A stretch of DNA of 64,000 nt from contig NSJX01000023.1 in NCBI GenBank assembly GCA_002286715.1, positions 6,524 to 70,523 on the forward strand. The letters are read 5' to 3'. The notes beneath the pieces were generated by a model that did not search any database, was not told the origin of the DNA, and saw nothing but the letters and a program-made list of their open reading frames with translations. Source of the stretch: Dentipellis sp. KUC8613 (Eukaryota; Basidiomycota; Agaricomycetes; Russulales; Hericiaceae). Positions 10,366 to 19,673 of the stretch are shown piece after piece. The stretch's first letter is position 1. Every line of letters begins with the position of its first letter. Position numbers and translations under genes: made by a program.

Positions 10366-13054
10366 TTATTTATCTCTCGATTTTACAAGTACTGGCACAT
10401 CCGAAATATACGACCTAGCAACAGCTGTCACCCCCCGCGCGTAGATATGTGTTGTATACACCTGCCTCCGTTCTCTCAGTTTGCTATCACCGTCCACAAC
10501 CTCATGCCACGTACCAGCTCGTCATAGATAATCGCAGGGGACTTCTTGTCGGACAGCGTGGACCCAGGGTGTATCCTTATGGTCTGACCAGCAGGTCAGC
10601 AAAATGGCCTTGCCAGCGCAGTCAGCACTCACCGAAGGTCCCATCGCCTGTCTGTACGACCCGTCCGGCTGCAGAAATGCTGCGTGCTGCACCAGACCCC
10701 TTACCAGGCTCCGTAGTACTGGTGCATCCTGGTCCCCGCACGACGCATGCCAGTCTATTTCGAGCTGTTCGCAGACACCCTTCAGTTGCTCTCGAATATC
10801 TCCAGCCTCCCTAAGCGCCCGCTCGTTCACATAATTTCTCCTGCACCACTCCTTCCGTGCACCCTTCCCTTCTGAGGCGCAGATCTCATCGTACGAACGC
10901 GCTACGTTCAGTACGGTGAGGTGGTCGCCGGCCGGATGACGAAATTTTGCACGCGCAGCTGCCGCAGCGTCCCGCTCCGAAGAAGAGTCAGGGAAAAGCG
11001 GCGAAGACGCCGAGAGAAGGGAAAGAATAGGGATGATCTCGGCAGTACAATTGTTGTCGACTGCAGCTAGTAGTATGGCTGCGTAATGCGGTTCGAGCGG
11101 GAAAGAGGCCATGGAACGTCCAACATCCGTCAAATGTTTGGATTTGTCAATGGCACCTAGAATCCACAGCGTGCGCAATGCCGCTCCGACTGATACTATT
11201 TTGGAAATTAGTTCGTACACGAAAGGTGCAAAGACCCACTTGACTCGGGATCCGGTGAATCCATAACATCTAATGTCTCCAGGTCTTGACCAACGCATTT
11301 AAGTTGGAGGAGTGCAGAGGTAAGACTGCTCCGCCTGATCTCTGGTTCTGCGGAGAGCGGCATATTATCGAATGCTTCCTGCGTATACAGGCGAAAGCAG
11401 AAGCCCTTCCCTTCACGTCCGGCACGACCCGCACGCTGCATGGCCGAGGACTTAGTAATGTCAGTAGTTAACAGGGTATCAAAACCTGCGCGTGACAATG
11501 AGTCTCATCGTTCTCTAGCAACGAGACAAAGCCTGTTACCAAAGCCTGCATCCCTAGCAACGTGCCTCTTCTCTTTCTGCTTTCCGGTATCTATGACGTA
11601 TTTGACCCCAGGGATAGTGATTGACGTTTCCGCGATGTTAGTGGCGAGGATACATTTCCGTGTGTTTGGAGAGGTTGGGGCGAATACTTTGGTTTGTTGC
11701 GATTGGGGAAGAGACGCGTATAAGGGGCATACTGCAACAGCGGCCACGTTTTGAGGAAGTTGGTAAGCGTAAGTCTGTATGGATGATGCGAGGTTTTCAA
11801 TGTCCTCTTGTCCTGGGAGTGGAACAATTTCAATGAATCTTGTCATTGACATGAATCGTGAAAATCATACCTGGAAGGAATATGAGCACGTCGCCTGATG
11901 GCTGATCCGTGTGAATTTGGAAGAAAACTCGTAAAGCTGCGTCGACATAGTCGTTCACACTCGCGGCAGTGTGATAAATTGTAACAGGGTGTTGGCGACC
12001 CTTGACATATAGTACTTTTGCGCTACATGCGCTATGGTCAGTTCCTCAAGCATTTCGAGAATAACAGCAAATAGACTCACTTATCGAAGAACTTGCTGAA
12101 TTTCTCCGCGTCGAGCGTAGCGGACATTACTACAACCTTCAGCGGGTTAGGCTTGGCTTTGGCCTTGCCCTTGATTGACGCATTCTCTGGTCCACTATTC
12201 CGAACCTTCAGAATCTTCTTCAAGCTAGCAAGCACCATATCGGTGCGGAGAGACCGCTCATGGGCTTCATCCACCACAATGACGCCGTACTTCTCTAACA
12301 GCGGATCACTCATCATCTCACGGACAAGCATGCCATCCGTGAGGTATTTCACCCGCGTGTCTGGGCCAGCGCGTTCGTCGAACCGCACCGAGTAGCCGAT
12401 GAGCGTCCCAAGTGGCCTCGACTGCTCAACCGATACGCGTTGTGCGAGCGAGGTGGCAGCGACACGGCGAGGTTGTGTCACGGCAATATGTCCAGAAAAT
12501 GCCTTCGACTCGAGCAGATACTGTGGTGTCTCTGTAGCACCGTACGTCCTCAATTAGATGTCAAAGACTAGTGATGAACACGTTAGAAACACATACGCGT
12601 AGTCTTCCCTGACCCTGTCTCGCCGAGGACGACGGTGACATCATTCGCAATGATCTCACGCACAAGAGCCTCCTTGCCTGCCCACTACTTTATCAGCCAA
12701 TGCAACAGCACACGCGCGGAAACACGTACCTCGCGCGATGGGCAGCTGCAGCCTCTGTTCCTGTATCGACAGAGCCTTCGGCTGACCATTCACCTGTACA
12801 TGGCCCTTCCTCTGCCAATGCCTGCCAAGTACATCGGCCCCATCAACCACGTCGGCTCTCAAATTTGGAGAGCCCTCATCGTCTTCCGAATCCATATACA
12901 CCGCAGCCCGTTTCTTGGATGCGCCGAGCCCAGACTTCGCGCCGCCAGCAGGACTCGGCCTGCCGATTCCATTCATGCCATTCGTCGCGAGTAGGCCTGC
13001 CTTATGCTTCTTCCCGGGATTGGAGCTTGCGCTGGGGGAGTGAGCACGAGCCAT
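10366..13054 (-). CDS. DEAH-box RNA helicase, DHX33/Dhr2 type
   Basis: This is a superfamily 2 DEAH/RHA-type RNA helicase. The nearest family I recognise is DHX33 (yeast Dhr2), which acts in the nucleolus in rRNA maturation; assignment to that subfamily is from memory of its C-terminal pattern. Nine exons close in frame to 751 aa: 13054-12730, 12677-12597, 12531-12081, 12022-11871, 11812-11540, 11485-11240, 11195-10633, 10583-10515, 10461-10366. Motif [10 protein letters not shown] lies near residues 127-135, DEAHE near 223, SAT near 272, [10 protein letters not shown] follows, and [10 protein letters not shown] lies near 444. The winged-helix/ratchet and OB-fold region follows ([30 protein letters not shown], then [20 protein letters not shown]). 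The N-terminal 100 residues are Ser/Gly/Lys-rich and probably disordered. The two short last exons are needed to complete the OB-fold. It lies in tandem with KGD1. Confidence 0.92.
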
Positions 13055-13430
13055 GTCGATGTCGGGGCAGTGCGGCGGGGCGAAGCGCGAGCCTGAGCAG
13101 AACTTGATCACGAAAAACTGGCCGCGGCAGCGCGTCTTGTGACCCTGAAGGCGGGTCATGTGAACACTTCTGCGAGCGTGTCAGATTTTTTTATGTATTG
13201 TCAAAACATCAACGAACTTGGAAGCGCCGCCTGCGTCAGCTACACCACGAGCAGATTCAGATGCATTGCATACAAATGTATTACACAGACACGTAGACGA
13301 AGAGGGTGTGGGATAGTGTTTTGCTCGAGTCAGAGTCGACTCGACTCAATGCCGAGTGAGCGGTGTCGAGTTGCGACTCGTTACGTAACGAGCGAGTAGA
13401 GTCAACTCGAACGAGTCGAATGGGTCGACG
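13055..13430. other. Upstream region of the helicase gene
   Basis: No gene is seen. Between about 13320 and 13430 the sequence is crowded with gactcg/cgagtc words in both orientations, giving many short inverted repeats. The transposon nest begins directly after. Confidence 0.45.
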
Positions 13431-13458
13431 TACAGTAGTCCTCCTCAATTATAACTTA

Positions 13459-13951
13459 CTAGCCGATGACCCGTGCCTTCGCACGGAAAGCAAATTGTTC
13501 GAATATACCGTGTTCGAATTCGAGAAAAAGACGCAGTTTTCACGTACATATCGCCATGAGTGGGCCACTGCCGCCGCTCGACTGCGCGGGCGGCTCTGTG
13601 GCCCCCTTTCACCCGTACGTCCTTGGCCTGTATGCCCGTGCCTGTATTCGCCTGTGCCCTTGTATGCAAGTCAACACTGCCTTGCCCGTGCACCTACTTG
13701 TGCTCACTTACTCTTGCTTCTCCTTTGCAAACCTACCTCAGTGTGCCCCAGTCGGGATTCGAAGAAAGGGTTTGCGAGTGTTCAGGATCGCGACGCGGAT
13801 TCCGGGCCGCCGGGTTCCGCTTGCCTCCAACGCGAAAACCAATCAGATTTTCGGCTTGCCATTGACGCGTGACCGGGAGCCAATGAGAATATCGAAATGT
13901 CTCGTAGACAACTCGGGGATCTCGGAGACCCGTCCTCCTTTGTAGTAGAGA
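13459..13951 (-). mobile_element. Complete non-autonomous Helitron, 493 bp
   Basis: Read on the minus strand it starts TCTCTACTAC at 13951, the canonical Helitron 5' end. It ends with a palindrome (ccgtgcgaaggcacgg), eight bases and CTAG at 13459. It lies exactly between an A (13952) and a T (13458), the known Helitron target. The right arm of the host MITE carries the uninterrupted site (gaggaa then taagtt, near 14688-14697), which confirms both ends to the base. There is no Rep/helicase coding capacity. A related 3' end lies at 6756-6759. Confidence 0.88.
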
Positions 13952-14116
13952 TTCCTCTCAACTTATTTCTGTGGCAAGGCAACGGGCGATCGAAAGCTGT
14001 GCTTTCCTGACAGCATTTGATGGCGCGAATACTGAAATGTGTGCGACGACGACTGCTGCTTTAGTTCTGAGTTTGAAATAAACGGAGGGTGGCGAAGCCA
14101 AGGGGCGAAAAAAAGG
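13952..14116 (+). repeat. Left arm of MITE inverted repeat
   Basis: It is the reverse complement of 14527-14691 with only a few mismatches, and runs into the gap at its inner end with gcgaaaaaaagg. The outer 22 bp of the same arm (13437-13458) have been separated from it by the Helitron. Confidence 0.85.
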
Positions 14117-14459
14117 NNNNNNNNNNNNNNNNNNNNNNNNNNNNNNNNNNNNNNNNNNNNNNNNNNNNNNNNNNNNNNNNNNNNNNNNNNNNNNNNNNNN
14201 NNNNNNNNNNNNNNNNNNNNNNNNNNNNNNNNNNNNNNNNNNNNNNNNNNNNNNNNNNNNNNNNNNNNNNNNNNNNNNNNNNNNNNNNNNNNNNNNNNNN
14301 NNNNNNNNNNNNNNNNNNNNNNNNNNNNNNNNNNNNNNNNNNNNNNNNNNNNNNNNNNNNNNNNNNNNNNNNNNNNNNNNNNNNNNNNNNNNNNNNNNNN
14401 NNNNNNNNNNNNNNNNNNNNNNNNNNNNNNNNNNNNNNNNNNNNNNNNNNNNNNNNNNN
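14117..14459. other. Assembly gap (343 N)
   Basis: The run of unknown bases lies between the two arms of a long inverted repeat, which is a typical failure point for short-read assembly. Any open frame drawn across it is meaningless. Confidence 0.99.
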
Positions 14460-14460
14460 C

Positions 14461-14535
14461 TGCCCTAGCGGTTAGCGTGGCTTGTTCACTTTTTGAAGCT
14501 TCGGGTTCGACTCTCGCCCACTGCTCCCTTTTTTT
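14461..14535 (+). repeat. tRNA-like Pol III segment beside the gap
   Basis: The segment contains ccctagcggttagcgtgg, which resembles a tRNA A-box, then gggttcgactctcgccc, close to the B-box, then a run of seven T (14529-14535) that could terminate Pol III. The spacing between the boxes is tRNA-like, but the left half is cut by the gap and I cannot draw a cloverleaf. A tRNA-derived SINE or tRNA relic inside the MITE is the likeliest reading. Confidence 0.45.
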
Positions 14536-14713
14536 CGCCCCTTGGCTTCGCCACCCTCCGTTTATTTCAAACTCAGAACTAAAGCAGCAGTCATCGTCGC
14601 ACACATTTCAGTATTCGCGCCATCAAATGCCGTCAGGAAAGCACAGCTTTCGATCGCCTGTTGCCTTGCCACAGAAATAAGTTGAGAGGAATAAGTTATA
14701 ATTGAGGAGGACT
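14527..14713 (-). repeat. Right arm of MITE inverted repeat
   Basis: This is the intact 187-bp arm. It preserves the site at which the left arm received the Helitron and ends at 14713 with gaggaggact. Confidence 0.85.
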
Positions 14714-15639
14714 AGTGCTGGACACGCAAAGTCGACAAGTTTGATCGACATTTTCCCAGGCTTTTCGGAGTGCCCGGAAATTATGCGTACTGAGTAGACG
14801 AGCCGTTTGACCCATCTCCGGACGAAATCCGTCGAGCTGTTTGCTCAAAAATCCCGATTTATTGAATTTATACCCTCAAAAAATTGGCTGGCCCGAATTT
14901 TGCCCATAAATTCTTCAAAAAATGCGCAATTGACTCCTTTTAATTATCTACATCACGTACCCGCATTTGTTTTCCAACCTATTGAGCGGTTTCTCCAGAA
15001 CAATATTGGGAAGGGAGCAACACGTGATCTCTATGATGCCTCAGCAATGACAAATCGCTTCCGGAGATCACAATCCCGGTCCGAAAAAGAGTGTGCCCCG
15101 GCCCCCACGGCCACCAGCCTCGGAGTGCTGGGCTACTTGAGCTCTGCGTTGTGCTTCACACTCATTGTTGTCGCAAGCCCTTCTCCAACGGCATGAAAGC
15201 AATGATTTTTCCACGTTCATGACACAATTTCAGAGAGCAAGCATACCCGGTGACAGTTTCGAGTCGAGCAAAGGTGTGCGGGCTTGCATCAGTAGCACCA
15301 ACCCCATTTTGACACCACAGTTCCGCCAAAAAGTTTTGATTTTTTGGCCCAAAAAATTGGCTGGCCCGTTCTCTCATGGGAAAAATATTGGAGGTGCATT
15401 TTTGGGCTCCTTTCGGCTCCCTGAGTCCAAATCTGAAGTCAGTTTGTCACAAAAAAAAATTCCCGACCCCCGATCATAATTGTTGACTTTGCGTGTCCAG
15501 CACTGTACGACGAGCACACAGTGCAGCGGATTGGGTCCATGGCATGCTAGGCCATCAGCCCCACTTGACAACTGGGTTAGTTACCTTGATGATCAGCCCA
15601 TGTGGGCCCATGTACATTGTAATACTGTGTAAGAATAGA

Positions 15640-16690
15640 TGGGCCCATGCAGAATCTGCATCCTCATCCCCTCGCTTGCTCCCCCCCTCGCTCCCTCGCT
15701 CTTCCCCTCACTCCCTCGCTATTCCCCTTGCTCCCTTGCTATTCCCCTCGCTCCCTTGCTCGCTCCCTTCATCCAGCACGCCCAACGTGTACGCATGCAC
15801 GCATGCAATCACGACGCCATCACCATGGAGACCGCGGGGGAATAGGGAGCGACAACGCCCTTTCCGCAATGCCAGCGCCCTCTCAAGCCCTTCCTCGCCT
15901 GCTCATGCGCACTCACCGACACGCACACCCTCCCCTACCCTCGTGCCCGGGCCCTTTTGCGCCCAATTCCCATGTGCACGAGCTCCTCTCGTGCACATCT
16001 CTTCTTGCATCCGCGCCCGCACCTTTTCATCTCCCGCCTGCGCCTTCTGGCCTCGCGCCCTCGCCTCGCGCCCTCATCACGCCCTCCCGCCCATTTTGCC
16101 GCCACGTCACGCCCTCCTCGCCACATCACACCCTCCTCATGCTGTTGCGCCGTCGCCTTGTGCCTTCGCCCCATCATTGCGCCTGTCACGCTGTCTCGCA
16201 CCCATCGCGCTGTCGCGCCCTGTTCGAGCCGCCGCTGCCCCTTTGTCGCACCGCCCTCGCACCCTCGCCCCGTCGCCCCGTCGCCTCGCCCCGTCGCCCC
16301 ATCACGCCGCCATTGCGCCCTCGCCTTGTGTCTTCGTCCCTTGCACTCTTTTTGTGCCTGTATGTATAGTAAACTATCATGATGATAAAATTATAAGCCT
16401 TGCTTGTTCTGTACCTGAACAACCATGGTGGTCAGTAGGATAGAAAAATCTACAGTTATGACTACATTGTTCATATAGACATCATAGCATACACTGTTCA
16501 TTATATATTGCTATGTGTACTATGAATACTTGGCTAGGAACTATGGGACCTATGAAATAACATGGCTATCTATGGCTGCTATGGCTGCTTTGGAACCCTC
16601 CATAGCTGACCATCTCATTCCATAGCTAACATCTAGATAATTGTGCCCCTTGCTATAAAAATTTAGAATTTTTCAGATGAGCTTTCTTGT
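15640..16690 (+). repeat. C-rich/AT-rich modular repeat, copy 3
   Basis: A C-rich head (about 15655-16350; runs such as ccctcgctccc and cgccccgtcgcc) is followed by an AT-rich tail with ctatggctgctatggctgc and catagctga words. It ends near 16660-16680 with atttttcagatgag. Order and orientation match copies 1 and 2. Long open frames over the head have Ser/Pro/His-rich composition only. Confidence 0.5.
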
Positions 16691-18554
16691 CTTCATGGCT
16701 CTACAGCGAACTCTGCCCATCGCACTCGCGGGCAAAAATAGCCAGCAATATAGCATTATATGGCTGACAACTACGTCAGGCCCACAACTAGAGATAAGAA
16801 ATGTGTGTCGCGAAGTTTTAGATCGTGCAGGTGCTGTCAAATTCTCCCCCAAACCATGGTCCGGTGAAATATGCCACGCTGGACAGCAGATAGAGTTGGA
16901 CGATTCGGACGCGTCGATGCCCGATAGGCTCCGTTGGCAGGACCCGACGGCCGATGTCGTGCGCGCGGCGAATAAAGGAAGTAAATTGTTAGCGCATGGC
17001 GCGATGTCAACATGTGGGGTAGGCGCTAGATTTGAAATGACGTGCTGGAGGGCGCCAGGTGCCCGGAGAACTGGACACCGGCTTTGTCGTATTTTGGGAG
17101 GTTGCGCACTTGACTTCCAGGCAGGAAGGGTCGTAAGTACGCAGAGCAGACTAGGTGGTCTAAATGCCTGAAACGACGAGATGAAGAGGCGACAGACGCA
17201 GTTAGAGGGATGCCGTTACGCGGGATTGATTAATTGGAGACGTCTTGGGCAGAACGCAAACTGACCGGATTGGCAGCGGACGAATAAAGGCTTTGCCTAT
17301 CGGGAATAAGGCTGCGCGCGTGGGAAGGCTTGGGACGAAGAGGGCGGCTTTGGATCATGGTGCGCGTTTCAGGTGCAGAGGGGTGGGCAGGACTCGCACG
17401 CTGGGATCGTAGTAGCTAGATTGACATTTTCCGTCCAGATCGCTGCGTGAGGACGGCGGCGATCAGGAAAGTGAGGATTCGATGCGGATGCCGCACCAGG
17501 GTGGGACGCTCTACTGCGACTCGCGTGCGAGCGGTATGGGCCGCATGTGGTGCAGCCACGGTTGTCTTCGGAAACGCATCCGCGAGCCCACGGCCGAAAG
17601 AGCGTACTTATCACCTGGTCGCCTCGACCTAGATAGGGCCAGCTGGATGATCCGGGAGAGACGGGGAGGAAGGGATAATTAAGCGGAGGAGAGAGCGAAC
17701 GGACGTCCGAGGGAGGAGACAAGGTGTTATCAGAACAAGGGCGGGCCGGGGAGTCCGGGATGCGCGTTCCTGAGCGCGGGGGCGGGATCCTGCCTAATTC
17801 GCTCGCGCCACACACGCTCTCAAAAACCCGAGTGCTTTGTTCTCTTTCAGTCTCTCCCTCCATCTTCTGTCCTCGTCGTCGTCTCGCCGCCGCTCTCCTC
17901 GTCGTCCTCGTCGTTGCTACCCTCCTCACCGCCCGCCCTGCGCCCCGTCTCGACGACAAAGCAAGTCACGTGGGCCAGATCCAGACGCGTAGCAGATTTT
18001 GCACAAAGCCTCCGCGCGCCGCACTCTTCCCGCCAGCCAGGTCTGCCCCGCCCGCCCAATCCGCCATTCACGCGCTTGCTTGCACGTTCTTCCCCTTGCG
18101 CGTGCTTGACGCAAGCGCCCTCATCAACAGCCTCGACTGCATAGCCCTCCGGGGCGCTTGCTTCTGACGTTTTCAAAATTTCCTCCGGTTGTACTCTCCC
18201 AAGCATCTCACCGAGCTAAAAGGCATTCGTCTCCCGCCACGCCCGCACAACCAACCTGCAGCAAGCTTTACCGCTCACCTAGACGTCGACGCGTACCGTA
18301 GTCCACGTATCGCATCAGTCGAATTCCGTACGTGCTTTCTTCACTTATTCCGCAGTTCGGAATATTAGGTTTCTTCCTTCTCTGCCTCTCCACGCATATC
18401 GCTGTTCTCGCATACGTTGCTCTTAGCTTCATCAACTTCAGAGCGGCTCATATACCCGGCGCTGCATTTGCATCTGACTTTATTCCGTTGCAACCTGCAT
18501 TTACACTGTCCGTTGCAACGCATACACTGATCCCACCCATCACACAGACTCAAA
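16691..18554. other. Intergenic and upstream region
   Basis: A 164-codon open frame near the start (to 17171) has no recognisable motif or splice support. From about 17820 to 18540 the plus strand is rich in C/T tracts, common upstream of fungal start codons, and this part probably contains the promoter and leader of the gene at 18555. Confidence 0.45.
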
Positions 18555-19673
18555 ATGCAGGTGCTCACAAAACCATCTGCGCCGCCGCGCACTAGCACCC
18601 GACACGAACGCGCGCATCGCCTTCTCTCCCCCGTGTCCAACAACGCTAATGCCAAACCGTTCTCCCTCTCGGCGCCCATTCCTATTCCTGCATCCCGCAA
18701 AAGCGCCCTTCCAAAACACTCGCCCATGCCCGGTCCTGCGTCCCCAGAGATGCTCTTTGACATGTCTCCGCCGACCGAAGGCGCCGCATTCCCGCACTAC
18801 TATTCCTTCACCTTGTCCGCCACGACCCGTATTCCTTCGCTGGTTGATGGGCAGTGCTATGCGCGCCGGGCCGCCGAGAATCTTTCAGTGAACCCTTCAA
18901 AACACGACGCTGGCGGTCACGAACCCTTCCTGTATGCATTCCCGAAGCCCTCCGCGGCCCGCTCTAAAAGGCATTTGGCCATGCAGCGCATGCACTCGCG
19001 CACCCAGAGCGAGAATGTGCACCCGCTCGGCCTCCAGAACCGCTCGCAATCGCCACCGTTCGGCCGTCCGGAGCTCGTGACGACTTCCACACCTCCATCG
19101 CCGTCACTGTCCCCTGCCGAGCTGACATCCGCCTTCCGCGCCGACATCTCGCCCTCTCCGTCGCCTTCCCCGTCCCCGTTTGTCTCCGCCTCGGAATCAT
19201 CCTACTCTGCATCTCCTTTCCCGAGTGCCGCCGAACCGACGTTGCTAAACAGGAAGTCGATGTGGATGACCTCCGAGCTAGTCGTTCCCCCAACGCGTCC
19301 GAGGCCGCGGGACACAAAGCCGACAACTGCGCCACTCCAGCGTTCGCCCTTCGAGACGGCTCTGGACGAGAAACGCGCCGCACGGGAGGTGCGTTGTGGA
19401 GCCGGCGAAGACGTTCCCCGCGGACGCACGCGCGAGCCCAAAATCAGGCGAAGTTAACGCAATGCATTAAGCGTGCGCCGCCAAGCTGTTTCCTTGCTCC
19501 TGTGGCGTCCATGCTTTCCGAGGAGGATAACTTGGAATACATCAGGTGGGTATATCTCTGTGGTCTCCGTATGCGCTGCCGTAACACTTACGTGCAGGTC
19601 CGAGCTCCCGCGGTGCATCCCCGACCACTACCCAAAACACTTCGCCAACTGCATACTCAAAAACACAACATAG
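18555..19673 (+). CDS. Ser/Pro-rich protein of unknown function
   Basis: I do not recognise the family. Three exons join in frame: 18555-19388, 19448-19545 and 19598-19673, giving 335 aa. Residues 1-275 are low-complexity (Ser, Pro, Ala) and probably disordered, with many SP/TP sites and a run of SPSPSPSP near residue 200. The short C-terminal part after the introns is different: LSEEDNLEYI, then RCIPDHYPKHFANCIL with two cysteines, and it may be the conserved segment. The introns (59 and 52 nt) have canonical ends and keep a single frame to the stop, which is the main support for a real gene. The upstream C/T-rich leader fits a fungal promoter. A regulatory or signalling role is possible but not shown. 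Confidence 0.6.

Larger units (their letters stand above)
13437..14713. mobile_element. Foldback-type MITE inserted in the Tc1-like TIR
   Basis: It begins AGTCCTCCTC and ends GAGGAGGACT. The two arms are long inverted repeats of equal length: 13437-13458 plus 13952-14116 on the left (187 bp without the inserted Helitron) and 14527-14713 on the right (187 bp), with a few mismatches. The trinucleotide AGT lies on both sides (13434-13436 and 14714-14716) and would be the target duplication; removing one copy restores the host TIR. The interior is mostly an assembly gap. No transposase is visible. Confidence 0.75.
13433..15505. mobile_element. Tc1/mariner-like non-autonomous element, interrupted
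   Basis: The right end reads ...gcgtgtccagcactg then TA (15506-15507). The left end reads TA (13431-13432) then CAGT, continues after an insertion at 14717 as gctggacacgcaaagtc, and is an inverted copy of the right end over about 25 bases. TIRs starting CAGTGCTGG and flanked by TA fit the Tc1/mariner superfamily. Without the insertion the element would be about 0.79 kb, with no transposase seen. Internally the phrase aaattggctggcccg occurs twice (near 14882 and 15354). Confidence 0.75.

Noticed and set aside
13963..14680. Two 213-codon open frames, one per strand, across the middle of the MITE
   Set aside because: Most of each frame is the N gap, and the visible ends are the two arms of an inverted repeat, so the same peptide appears on both strands.
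15493..16443. Long Ser/Pro/His-rich plus-strand frame
   Set aside because: It spans the C-rich head of a repeat module, and its composition follows the base bias.
16677..17171. 164-codon open frame after the third repeat module
   Set aside because: Mixed composition but no recognisable motif; it begins inside the repeat junction.
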